Part shown: one piece after another, positions 23,455-33,900 of the stretch | Position numbering within the stretch: the stretch's first letter is position 1 | How the letters are laid out: each line of letters opens with the position of its first letter | Assembly: GCA_029783825.1 (NCBI GenBank) | Contig: JAREIK010011465.1 | Location: forward strand, 168,591-232,590 | Direction of reading: 5' to 3' | Length of the DNA stretch: 64,000 bases | Source of the DNA: Sapria himalayana | Taxonomy: Eukaryota; Streptophyta; Magnoliopsida; Malpighiales; Rafflesiaceae | The notes under the pieces: generated by a model | Seen by the model: only the letters and a program-made list of their open reading frames with translations | What the model was told of the DNA's origin: nothing | The model's database searches: none | Program-made: the position numbers and the translations under genes

Positions 23455-26340
23455 AACCAGCAAAATCATGGAGCTTCTTGATGATAGTTTTGGAAGATAA
23501 CTTTGATTGTTTGATATTCTGCAAAAGAAGACATCATAATTTGAAAAATAAGATTGTGTTTAACAAGAACATTTTGAAAGTTGTAAAAAAGTATTTTTGG
23601 AGTATAGGAGCATGAAGATCAGGGTTTACTTCAGAAGACCTTCCATTATCCAAATGGTCAATATCAAAAACTCAATGGCATTAAGAACATCAAAGAACTA
23701 ATCAGAGGCATCATTAAGAGAAACTAAGTTGGTGAATTCTAGGGTTATTTTTCTACCTCACCATCATCACCACTTCCAGGATCTTCAACTTTCATAGCAT
23801 TAATTTTAATTTCAGGCAAGAAGACATTTCTTTGCATATTTCCAGATGAAAATTCAGAATGATAGTTCCATGACTTTTCCTTAAACAACTCCCTCAATGC
23901 TGAAAATGGTTGTATTTAATCGAAAAAGCAATGTGTGAGTGCAGAGAAATGAGCCATTTTTGCTATCTGCAACACTTTTAAGCAAACGAATAGTAATGAA
24001 ACATGTTGGTGACGGATGAAGATATAGTTTCCAAAATCTCTAAATTAAAATCTCAATGAGTCCTATGTCATTAAAGTTAGATACATCCTAATACATTAAT
24101 AGAATCTATCACAATAGGCAAAGAATGATTAGAAAATTGGTAGCTTGTATAAACTCTTCTAATGCTTCCTCATGCCTATTTACTCTTTAGGTTGTGTTTG
24201 ATTGGATAGAATTGAACGGGGATATGATTTGATAATATTAAAAGAATTTATAGGATCTATTTACTCTTTAGCTTTTATGAATTAGCATGGAATATACTTA
24301 GACATAAAGATTTACAACACTTATTTTACACATTTATAAGAAAATCACTATAAATGAAAGATTTCCTAAGAATTTATAGTAATTTATAAGTAGCTACTTA
24401 TTATAATTGATATATTTTCAAATACAATTTTCAAATTCTTGTGGAACTCAAATAATGGATGAATATGTTCTTCCATTTGGTCTTCAATTTCATGACTTAT
24501 TCAAATGTTAAAATAGATATATTTTTCTATCTAATAAGATATAACATCTTTAAGTGATGACAAAAATTTGTCCTAACTCTATGAAGAGTAAGTCTCAAAT
24601 TCAAGATTTATCATGCACGATATTTTCTATCTTTTGAGGTAAGACTGTCAAGATAAGATATTGGTACAATTTATTTTTTTATCTAGCCTTCATATTTAAA
24701 ATGTTTCCATATATTAGGATAAGATAAGATAGATATAGAGATTACATTCACACCCAACTACACAAGGTGCTCGCTTTTACAAGATTTATAAAAAAAGTTA
24801 AATATCGTGATTAATTTTACTCAGTAACTTTGAAGAGACTGTGTTAGAATAGAAATGCAATATAAAAATTTCTCAAGCGATCAATCATCTTAATATATTT
24901 TTCTCTCATAAACAAATTTAACTTGAAAGTTATTTTGAAAACCAATATTATTATTTATATAATTACACAACACATTTGTAAAAGATAATATAAGCAATTA
25001 AAATAATATACCAAAATACCTATATGCAACCCCTCATCCTTCTAATCCTACCACCCAAAGATTAATAAATGTTAGTTTAAGCTAACATCCAATGTAGAGT
25101 CAATCATCTTTATATCATAGTTCATTAGCATTTTCTTGTGAATTAAGGTGAAAGTAAAACATTAGGTTGAGATTTCTCTAAACAAACAACATTTAGAGCT
25201 AAAGTTACAAAAAAGGGTAGCCTACATTACTTTTAAAGCCTACTCTAATGTAGCCCTATTGTGGAGCACATTTCTTGTGAATCACTGAATGATATTGAAT
25301 AACTGCCAAGACAACCAAAATAGAGATATCAAATTCACAAAATAAATGTTAAAAATTTCCATGAAAAATCAAAATTTCATTTATGCATTACTATACCATC
25401 AATTCCATCTTTTCTCTTCACCAATATCACCGCATCAATAGATCTCTTGGTTTTATACCCCTACAACTGGAGGGTCTAGTTAATTAACTAATGCAAATCA
25501 CACATTATACAAACCAAACTTGAGATTAAGAAAGCCCAAAAACATATACACAATACATTATAGTTTGAGTTATAGCTAAAATAACAAATTAAAGAATGTT
25601 TGGTAAATTACTTGAATTAATAAAAAAAAATATTTTTATTTATTATCATTATAACTTATGAATGTAAATATACTAAGTAAATACCTCTATAAATTTTATG
25701 GTAATTTTATCATGCAAAATTATGTTGGTAGAGATATAGCTTGTTTTTTATAACTCCACAACTCATCAAGCAACAATTGTTCATCTAACCAGGGAAACCA
25801 TTCATTGTACAACTACTTGTGAATAATATTAGTGTGCCCATCAAGCTCCTCAACCATGCCACCTCTGTAGAAATAGAAGTCCCATCTACTGAAAGAATAT
25901 AGATTAGTTTTCTATCAATAAGTTAAGAAAATTTTAGGAAGACGAGAAATTATACAAAAGAACCTTACTCATATATCGAAGAACCTAAAGAAACGAGAGA
26001 TTGGAAAATGGATTCGCAAGTCCCATCAAAAACACCAACAACCATTATAACAGAATGATCATCTCAATGATGTAAGCAAAATTTCTCGCTTTGAAAAATG
26101 AAGCAAACAAGCTACAAGCCACAGTTCTCAGAACTTAAACTTACTCTGCAATGAGTGCCACAATCCTTTGCTTCCTTGAAAAGTCACAACCTTATAATAT
26201 TTGGTGCTAATACTTAGCATAAATTAAATTCATAGCCACATTTAAAACATCCTAAGGAGTTTGAAATAAGGCTAGATATTACCATTATGACAATCAAATA
26301 TATTCCAAGGAGAGGGTGCAATCACATCGAATGTCATTGC
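23455..26340 (-). pseudogene. Captured fragment of an EDR2-like gene (START plus EDR2_C/DUF1336)
   Basis: On the minus strand a series of exon-like pieces follows the order of ENHANCED DISEASE RESISTANCE 2-like proteins. These are lipid-binding START-domain proteins implicated in defence. From 5': VIAPSPWNIFDCHNG then GTAATA (26338-26281); LFKEAKDCGTHCR then GTAAGT (26183-26143); DDHSVIMVVGVFDGTCESIF and QSLVSLGSS (26064-25972); RWDFYFYRGGMVEELDGHTN then IIHK, stop, LYNEWFPW (25888-25785); KPRDLLMR, stop, YW (near 25465-25400); YHSVIHKKCAPQ, stop, GYIRVGFKS (25300-25213); RFWKLYLHPSPTCFITIRLL (24045-23965); ALRELFKEKSWNYHSEFSSG (from 23912); NDASD, stop, FFDVL (about 23740); IIKKLHDFAG (to 23455). 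The introns are retained, so capture was from genomic DNA, not cDNA. In-frame stops make it a pseudogene. The N-terminal PH region and C-terminal EDR2_C part are absent. Confidence 0.85.
24180..24770. other. Possible small insertion within the EDR2-like fragment
   Basis: The interval between two EDR2-like exons begins GGTTGTGTTTGATTGG and ends near CATTCACACCCAACTACAC. These are loosely inverted and resemble the edges of some plant miniature elements. A direct repeat TCTATTTACTCTTTAG also occurs at about 24174 and 24258. I cannot define a target duplication, so this may simply be a long intron. Confidence 0.25.
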
Positions 26341-28240
26341 ATTTGTGTGAAATCTCGTGAAACATTTTATAGATCTTTTATGGATGAAGAAGACCTGTAC
26401 AGCATAATAATGATTCATACCTTAAGTTGATCATGATGATTTAAAGTGCTGTATAGCATGAAAATGAAGAATACCTGTAAATAGAAGATGAGGATGAGAA
26501 TCATCAAACATAAAAAAAAACTCTCAAGGAGTTTGGAGAGAGATGAATCAGTACTCGCATGCACTTATTTTCTATTAACAATTACTCTGTCATTATTAGT
26601 GACACAGATGCACGAGTCTATTATTGTGCTTTTAACTACTTCCTAATATGATGCTTTGATTAGCCATGTTGACGAAATAAAAATGCAACCAAACCCATGA
26701 AGCCATGAATCCGAAAAGAAGACACAACTAATCTATTGTAAAATTTATAATGTCCACCAAACTGCCATGAAGATTTAAGCATTTAACTAGCATAATTACC
26801 ATATTTTTTTGAAATGGGTATTGACTTGATACACTTGAGATTATTCATTTGCAAAGATAATAAAAAATGTTTACGTGCTTGAATGTCTTGCCCTAGCATT
26901 TTTAATTTTCAAGAAAACTCAAATAAAAAAATGTATGTAAATATATAGAAAAAAAAGAGACAAAAATAAAAAGCAAAATAAAATTAAATTAATTTTTTAA
27001 TTTAAATTGAAAAAATTAAATACATTTTTATTTAACCATAAATGATATTATTTCACAGATAAAAAAATTTATGGTTAATAGGTAATGAAATTTTAATGGT
27101 TATTTTTTGTAATATTATTTATTAATTAATGAAAATAATTTTAGAAATAAAAAAATTTATTAATCTCTATAAAAATGAAGAAAAAAAAATATTATTAATA
27201 ACCTTGAAAACTAATAATTGGTAATCAAATTTTTATATTATTTCATTAATTTAAAAAACATATTTATAATATAACCATAAATAAATTATAAAAATGTATA
27301 ACTATACAAAAATTATGACATTTCATTTTATTTATTATTAATGGATAAATTTTTAATATTATTTCATAAATAAAAAAAATAATATGAGATTATAAAAAAG
27401 TATATATATATATATAATGGTAATCAATTTTTAAGAATTCATATTATTTTTTTTTGAATATAATATGATATAATTTTAAAGGCATAAAATTTTATATTAT
27501 TTGATTTAATTTATAATTTATAAAATTCCAAATATTACTTAAAGTGGGAAAATCATTAAAAAAAGTTATATTTATTATTTTAATAAAAATGGAATATTAA
27601 AAGCTAATAGTAAAAATCCTACTCAATTTTTTAATTCTTATTAATTTTAGTAGGGTCAAAAAATAAAACTTGATTTCAAATCAACTTAAGGGAAAATTTA
27701 ATTTTTTTTAGAACAAAAAATATCATTAGTAATATTTTAAATAACTCTTTCTAAACCCTTAAAACACTTGAAGTGTTCTATTAATTACCACACAAAGATA
27801 TTATTTTTTAAATCAACAATTTTTTTTTGATTTAATTAAAATATCTATGCATTTATCTTTAAGTTTCAATTTATTTTTTTAAAATTTTATGAAAAATTTG
27901 CAATTTTTCTTATAATTCAAAAATTTCAAATCTTTTAGTAATTATTTTTTTAAAAGTTTTCTATAATCATAAAAATATTTTGTTTAACTTTAAATAATAT
28001 GAATATTTACTTGTTTATTCATTAATTGAAATATTTTTGTAAATATATTTTATTTTATCGTACAATTAATTATTTTAGCTTTTTATTAGTAGAAATATAT
28101 ATATATATATATATATATTCATTTATTTATTAAAATATCTTTAAAAATGATTTTAATTATAAAATTAATTATTTAATGTTTTTTTATTACAAATTTTTAA
28201 ATTTCAGAATTAACATGACTTTATTAACATAATGAAGCAT
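26341..28240. other. AT-rich interior of element B, right part
   Basis: No gene is supported. Positions 26341-26800 have a few exon-like patches that could be more 5' EDR2-like sequence, but none reads clearly. Positions 27620-28200 match 2290-2980 of element 0 in the same direction (shared strings such as AAAATATCATTAGTAATATT). This marks CACTA end-proximal sequence. A TA run lies at 28094-28118. Confidence 0.5.
28094..28118. repeat. (TA)n microsatellite
   Basis: An AT dinucleotide run of about 25 bases. Confidence 0.9.
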
Positions 28241-28361
28241 TATATTTTTTTAAATCTATGATAACTGCTAGGTTAATGCACAACTCTAAAATGTCTTCTT
28301 TCTACTTATCGAAAAATTGTAGTTGCTAATTATTGTTTTGACCATTTCTACATTTTTTTAG

Positions 28362-28495
28362 ATGACTCTACTTTCAAGAATACATCAGAGAAACTTAGTG
28401 CAATATATTGGATATTGTCAAGATGGAGGCTATATACTTGTTTATGAGTTCATGCCCAATGGAACATTGAAGGAGCATATTTATAGTAACTCATA
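28362..28495 (+). pseudogene. Captured exon of an LRR receptor-like kinase
   Basis: After the acceptor-like TTTTTTTAG (ending 28361) the frame reads MTLLSRIHQRNLVQYIGYCQ, DGGYILVYEFMPNGTLKEHI, YSNS. This is the alphaC-helix to hinge region of plant receptor-like Ser/Thr kinases: the TLLSRIHHRNLVxxxGYC and LVYEFMxNGTLKEHLYG pattern typical of malectin-like LRR-RLKs. The ATP-binding Lys, catalytic loop and activation segment are missing, so it cannot encode a kinase. It is open over about 44 codons. It lies in element B 600 bases inside the right Transposase_24 tail, on the opposite strand to the EDR2-like fragment. Confidence 0.85.
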
Positions 28496-29090
28496 TCTTC
28501 TATATAGTTCAATCGATATCAACTGAGGCAGTCATTAATCCATGTAACATTGATCGACTAGTTCACCAATATAGTAATTATCAATTGGATCATGTGGCTC
28601 GATATTCCAGAAGATGCTGCAAAAGATGTTTTTTTAAAGTTCTTATTAATGTTTGATTTATTTTGCAAGCATATGCTATTAATGCGTGCATGGTCCAATG
28701 GGTAGAGGTGCCATGAGATGTGGTCATGTAGACATGCAGCTGTGGTGCATAACTACCTAGAAGTGCACAGTGTGTGTGTGGTGCAGTGAATGTGCATGTG
28801 TTCTTGATGTACTGGACGTGCACCATGTGTATGTTTGATGTAGCCATGGTGTAGTGTGTGCAACAAGTGGGTTGTGTTCATTTCATTCTTTTTTATATGT
28901 ATCAAAGAGAGTGATTTTCTAAGCAGAATCAAGTGAGTAAAAACTATATAGTTGTTATGAAAGTGGCCACTACTTTGGTGGTTCCATAACTATTTGACTA
29001 CTATAGTGAATGTTAATAGTTAAGTGTGTTATGAAAAATATAATATTTAAATTATTTTTATCTAGCACAACTTTTTTATTTTTTATTTTA
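28496..29090. other. Spacer between the kinase exon and the Transposase_24 tail
   Basis: A TG/CA-rich stretch at 28680-28880 (GTGCATGTG, GTGTGTGTGGTGCAG) stands out from the AT-rich surroundings and shows no clear gene. The rest is AT-rich and uninformative. Confidence 0.4.
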
Positions 29091-29096
29091 TCACAG

Positions 29097-29401
29097 GAAC
29101 TCTTGGAGAAACATATGACAACTACTTCTAAGCCAGTTGAGGGTTTTCATGGACATTTAGATAACTGTTTTGAAGAAAGAAATGTAGGAAATGAAAGAAG
29201 TGAATGATGTGATGAAAGAAATGAATAATGAAATGCAGCAGCATATGACCTATATGGAGTCATAGTTAGTGGCCTTGGCGAGACATATAGCACAACGAGT
29301 TCTAGTATAGTACCCACGTAAGTGAGCCTAGCACAAATGAACCATCTAATGATGAGGATGATGATATAGTTTTAAATGATTATATACCTATGTTTTGTTA
29401 A
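29097..29401 (+). pseudogene. Transposase_24 C-terminal exon remnant (right copy in element B)
   Basis: After the acceptor TTTTATCACAG the frame reads ELLEKHMTTTSKPVEGFHGH, the counterpart of ELMENHVRVASQQVEASMDL in element A. Further on come MKEVNDVMKEMNNEMQQ-like sequence, a TATGGAGTCATAGTTAGTGG stretch equal to 18939-18958 in A, and an acidic end reading LNDYIPM. Frame breaks are present. It is the inverted mirror of 21310-21560. Confidence 0.78.
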
Positions 29402-29459
29402 TTTAAAATAATGGTTTATAATATATGTTGTTTTTCAAATTAAAATAAAAAGTTAAAAA

Positions 29460-29815
29460 TATGTAATCAAATTTTTTGTAAAAAAATAAAATTATCAAAA
29501 TTATTTTGGAATGAAAATAACTAGGAATTTTTCCCTCGCTAATTTAGATAGGGAATTTTCTATATATATTCAGTTGAATAATATTAATTACTACTCTTTA
29601 TTACGATCAAAATTAGCAAGGGATAAAATATATTTAGCTAGGGAATTTTCATCGCTCAAAAATTTGCAACAGAATTTTTTTTTCATTAAAATTTTTAGAT
29701 AAGCACTTTAGCTTGAGATAATTTCCATCATAAATCCATCATTATTCTATTTAATGACAAAATAAGCCCAAATAGCTAGAGAACTTTTTTAACCACTTGT
29801 GCTTTTTTTGTAGTG
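29460..29815. repeat. Right terminus and subterminal repeats of element B
   Basis: Motifs CTAGGAATTTTTCCCTCGCTAA, AGATAGGGAATTTTC, AGCTAGGGAATTTTC and CAAATAGCTAGAGAAC lead to TTTTTTTGTAGTG at 29803-29815. The next three bases are ATA. This end is the inverted partner of 20840-21170. Confidence 0.85.
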
Positions 29816-30799
29816 ATAGACAAATAAACATATAGACATACAAATAGATAGACAGATAGACATATATAAAAAGAGATGGACAAATCATTAGATAGATTGA
29901 TAGATAGACACATATTTAGGCAGGCAGACAATTAGGCAGGCATGCAGCCATACAGATACATGGAATATAGATAGACTGAAAAATAAACAAACAGATAGAC
30001 AAATAGATAGATAGACAGAAAGATAGGCAATTTGATATACAAATTGATAGAAAGATATATAGATAGATAGATAGATTGATTGATAGAAAGATTGATAGAC
30101 ATATTAATAGATAAATTGATAGACCAATAGTTAGATAGATAAATAGATAGACATATAGATAGACAAATATATAGACAAATAGATAGAAAAATAGATAGAT
30201 AGATAGATAGCCAGATAGATAGACAAATAAATAGATAAATAGATCGATAGCCATATAGATAGACAAATAAATAGACAAATTGATAGAAAGAAATATAGAT
30301 AGATAACTTGATAGATTGATAGACATATTGATAGATGATTTGATTGATAGATAGATAAATAGATTGATAGACAGATAGATAGATACACATATAGATAGAT
30401 AGATAGATTAATTGATTATTAGATAGATAGATAGTTAGTTAGAAGATAGATAGACAAATAGATAGATAGATTGATTGATTGATAAATAGATATATAAATA
30501 GATATATAGATAGATAGATATATAGATTAATAGATAGATAAATAGATTGATAGATAGATAGATTGACAGAAAGATAAAAAGAAAGAAAGATAGATATATA
30601 GATAGATTGATAAACAGATAGGTAGACAAATAGATAGATAGATAGATAGACAAATAAATTGACAAATAGATAAATAGATAGACATATAGATAGACAAATA
30701 GATAGACAGATTGATTGATTGATAGAAATATAGATAGATAGACACATCGATAGACATAATGATATATATAAATATATATAATAAATAGATAGATAGATA
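29816..30799. repeat. Degenerate (GATA)n array, block 3a (GATA on + strand)
   Basis: About 1 kb of GATA/GACA/AATA/GATT units starting directly after the TAGTG of element B and running up to the hAT terminus. It continues in the same direction at 34929, so the two parts were one array before the hAT insertion. A short non-repetitive patch (29912-29965, with GGCAGGCAGACA and CATGCAGCCATACAG) interrupts it. Confidence 0.95.
30792..30799. repeat. Left 8-bp target-site duplication of the hAT element
   Basis: GATAGATA directly before TAGGGGTGTAAC. The same eight bases follow the right terminus at 34929-34936. Because the target is a GATA array, the match is partly expected. The fixed 8-bp length still agrees with hAT. 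Confidence 0.7.
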
Positions 30800-31069
30800 T
30801 AGGGGTGTAACCGAACCAAATGATTCATGATTCATTTAGAGCTCAGCTCAATAAAAGCTCATTTGAATTCATTTCTTAAGTTAAATGAGCTGAGCCCAAA
30901 CTCCATTTTGGCTAGTAAGTTAAACGAGCTGAACCCAACCTTCCTTAAGTTTGGCTTGCAAAAGTTTGTGAATAGGCTTATTTACCAGCTCATGAACATG
31001 CTCACGAACAGGCTCGCAATATGTTCTTGAACAGGCTCATGAACAAGCTCACGAAAAGTTTGACACATG

Positions 31070-31660
31070 TTCAATCACTTCGATGTTCTGACTTCCAAAT
31101 TTCTGATCATTTATTTCCCATCCCCATTAAAAAAACTTAAAGACCATATTAGATATTACTCTCTCGGCTCTCCCATTCTTTACCACCGCCTGACACCCGC
31201 CATGTCGCACTCTTCCATGTTCTTTTCTTCTTTTCCTTTCTTCCATCGTTATCTCTTTATGGCCAATCTCTTTACCACTTACAGATTTGGTCATGTTCTC
31301 CATGTCTTGGTCTCTACAATGGGAAAGTTGAAATATTGTTGGAAATGGCATTGCTCCATCTCTCACTAACTTCTACAAATCAAAGCATTGAGTGCAAGGT
31401 TATATTTTTCTACAAAGAAAGCACGACCAATGCACCATCTTAGATTTTAATGACTCAATTTACTTAGACTACCGATATTTGCAGCACAAAGGAGAAAACT
31501 CATCTTTGCAGGCTACAATTCCCTCTGCGCTTTTGACTCTTTCACCCCTTGCTCTAGTAGAATGAATACCAAATGAAAGAGAAAACATAAAATAAACTTG
31601 TTATGATAGACCCCAAAGTGAATCTTTTAATGAAAGTGTGAATCAAATGTCTTCTACTAT
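31070..31660 (+). other. 5' region of the hAT element
   Basis: A CT-rich stretch (31140-31280, for example CTCTCTCGGCTCTCCC, TTCTTTTCTTCTTTTCC) resembles a plant promoter or 5' leader. The frames of 79 and 100 codons here overlap on opposite strands and have no recognisable motif. I treat the stretch as transposase leader sequence. Confidence 0.4.
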
Positions 31661-31795
31661 TTTTGATTGAATTCTGTGTTGCTGAATTGGGGTGTTTAAA
31701 GTTTTCCAAATTTTCATATACAATTTCCATGTTGAAATTATATGAAATGTACCTTATTTATTTTCCAATTTATTTTGTTATGCTGTATAGGATGT

Positions 31796-33900
31796 CGGAC
31801 CATGTTGCCAGTATGTTATCCCCTGAAAATTCACAAAAAAGTCATATAATGAAAATGCTATAGATGTTGTTGTAGAAAATGTGAATTTGAATAAGGAAAA
31901 CACATTATCTATAAACTATGGGTGTTGATGGGGTTGAAAATGTTGAAGATAGTGAAGAGGGTGGGGGCGATTGTGCAAAGAAGAGAAAGTGCACCTCCCA
32001 GATATGTTCTAAATTTAAAATAGTCACCCTTTCTAATAAATTAGAAAAGGCTGAATGCATCCATTGCAAGGGGTGATTTACACTTCTTAAGGCTGGAACT
32101 ACATCTCACTTACTTAGGCACATTAAAGAAAATTGTATTAGAAGGAAAATAAAGTTGTTTGAACAAATGGAACTAACACTCAATTCCTCTATAATAGAGT
32201 CTGTAATGGTAGCTTAAATACACAATTTTAAATATGACCAAACTAAGATCAGAGATATATTATCTCATTTGATCATGGTCAATGAGCTACCATTTTCTTT
32301 TGTGGAGTATGAAGTGTTTAATTTGTTGATGAAGACTTTAACTCCACATTATCAAAAGATTAGTCGTGCAACTATAAAAAAAGATTGCATTTCAAGTTAT
32401 GAGGTGGAAAAGAAAAAAGTTTCCACTCTTCTGAAATATGAAAATTAAGTAATTGTGACAACTGATATATGGAAGTCAACCAAACGAAAGGTTTACTATA
32501 TGGTTGTTACTTTCCATTTTATAGATTCTAATTAGAAATTGCAAAAGCGTACTCTCTGTTTTTGTGATGTACTACCACCTAATTCCATAGTTATCATTTG
32601 TGATACCTTAAGTAAGTGTTTGGTTGAATGAGAAATTGATTATAAATTTTGGAGTGTGATAGTTGGTAGTGTCGCTTACACTGATGTTGTTATTCGAATG
32701 TCAAAAGATACCTTTCCTATAACAATCAACTTGCTCTTTGTGGCAAGTTGCTTCATGTAAGGTGTTGTGCACATAATCTAAATCTTCTTGTACAAGATGG
32801 GGTTTTAGAGTTGGTGATATAATTAAGAATGTACAAGAAAGTGTTAAACATGTGACACAGTCAGAGAGTCATCTGAATATTTTTGGAGAAATTGTGAAGC
32901 AATTGAAGTTGCCTTCGAAGAAACTTATTTTTGATTATTGCACAGGTGGAATGCAGCATTATTTATGTTGTTGACTATCTTGGAGTTCAAAGTTGTTTTT
33001 CCTAGATATCCACAAAGAGAAGCAAGTTGCTTGTTCTTGCCTAGTGAGGATGATTGGATGAAAGTTGCTGAAATTTTTTCATTTATTGCAGCATTTAATG
33101 AACTTACAAAAATCATTTTAGGTATTATTATTTTATTTGACTAATCTTAATTAATTTTGTGATTTACATGCTTTTAAAATTATTTATTTCAATTGGGTAA
33201 TATCATATATGTTATTGTAGGTTCTGAATTTCTAACATCAAATTTGTTTTTTCCCGAGCTTTATAATATCAAGAGGTTGGTGGATGACAAATATCTTGAT
33301 GAGAATGAGTTTATGCATTCAATGATTATGAGGATGAAAGATGGTAGTGAAATAAAATACAATTGATTGAGTGGCATTTTTCTATGATTTACTTAAGATC
33401 AGATATCATTGAACATATTATAACTATTCGTGAGACTTTGCGCATGCTTTATAAGGATTATGTTGAAGCTCATAAAGCAAATAGTAGTGAAAAAGAGGGT
33501 GAAAGTGAGATTCAAAATGAATCTTTTAGTACTGTGACGATGGGAACAAGTGGAGTGAGGGCTTAATTTTTTAGAGTTATAAGACATCTCGAATCATCAA
33601 TTGAACCAGTTAAATCTGATTTAAATATATATCTAGAGGAAGGTGTTCATCTTTGTGAAAATTTATATTTTGAAGTCTTAGATTGGTGGAAGATGAAGTC
33701 TCTAAAGTTTTGAGTGTTATCAAAGATGGCATGTGATATTTTATCAATTCGAATCACAACTGTAGCTTCAGAGTCTGCATTCAGTGCTAGGGGGAGAGTT
33801 ATTGAACCACATCATGCATCTTTAGGAGCAGACATGGTTAAAGTATTATTATGAGGTGAAGATTGGCATGCCTTTTAATGGATAAAGTGAAAAAGAAAAG
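31796..33900 (+). pseudogene. hAT transposase (BED finger, RNase-H-like core, hAT dimerisation), decayed
   Basis: This is a remnant of the transposase that cuts hAT termini. The BED zinc finger is at about 31980-32150: ECIHCKG, stop, then GTTSHLLRHIKENC, giving the Cys-x2-Cys and His/His/Cys spacing. The core follows at 32260-32720 with MVNELPFSFVEYEVFNLLMK, LTPHYQKISRATIKKDC and TTDIWKSTKRKVYYMVVTFH (an Asp of the catalytic type), then ILSCTTCGVVHI-like remains. A further piece at 32780-33140 reads HVTQSESHLNIF, CTRWNAALFMLLTI and FIAAFNELTKIILG. Positions 33240-33560 cover the DUF4413-like part. Positions 33610-33870 give the dimerisation domain: LEEGVHLCENLYFEVLDWWK and ACDILSIRITTVASESAFSA, RGRVIEP. 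Stops and shifts interrupt all parts. Confidence 0.9.

Larger units (their letters stand above)
20840..29815. mobile_element. CACTA element B: long inverted ends, gene-capturing, no transposase core
   Basis: The left end CATTACAAGAAAAGCCC (20840) and the right end, read inward CACTACAAAAAAAGCAC (29815), align through CTAGCTATTTGGGCTTAT and onward for about 700 bases on each side. Both ends include the last exon of the Transposase_24 gene. Element B is thus bounded by two inverted copies of the same CACTA 3' end, foldback style. No TNP2, DUF4218 or DUF4216 remains are visible. The interior holds CACTA 5'-type sequence (22490-22580, 27620-28200), an EDR2-like gene fragment and a kinase exon. 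The flanking trinucleotides are CTA and ATA, not a clean duplication, and the flanking arrays run in opposite directions. Movement would have needed enzymes supplied by other elements. Confidence 0.75.

Noticed and set aside
28680..28730. tRNA-like string TGGTCCAATGGGTAGAGGTGCC
   Set aside because: Loosely resembles an A box, but there is no B box, no acceptor-stem pairing and no anticodon arm.
31067..31369. 100- and 79-codon overlapping frames on opposite strands in the hAT leader
   Set aside because: Mutually exclusive, no motif, in a CT-rich leader-like stretch.
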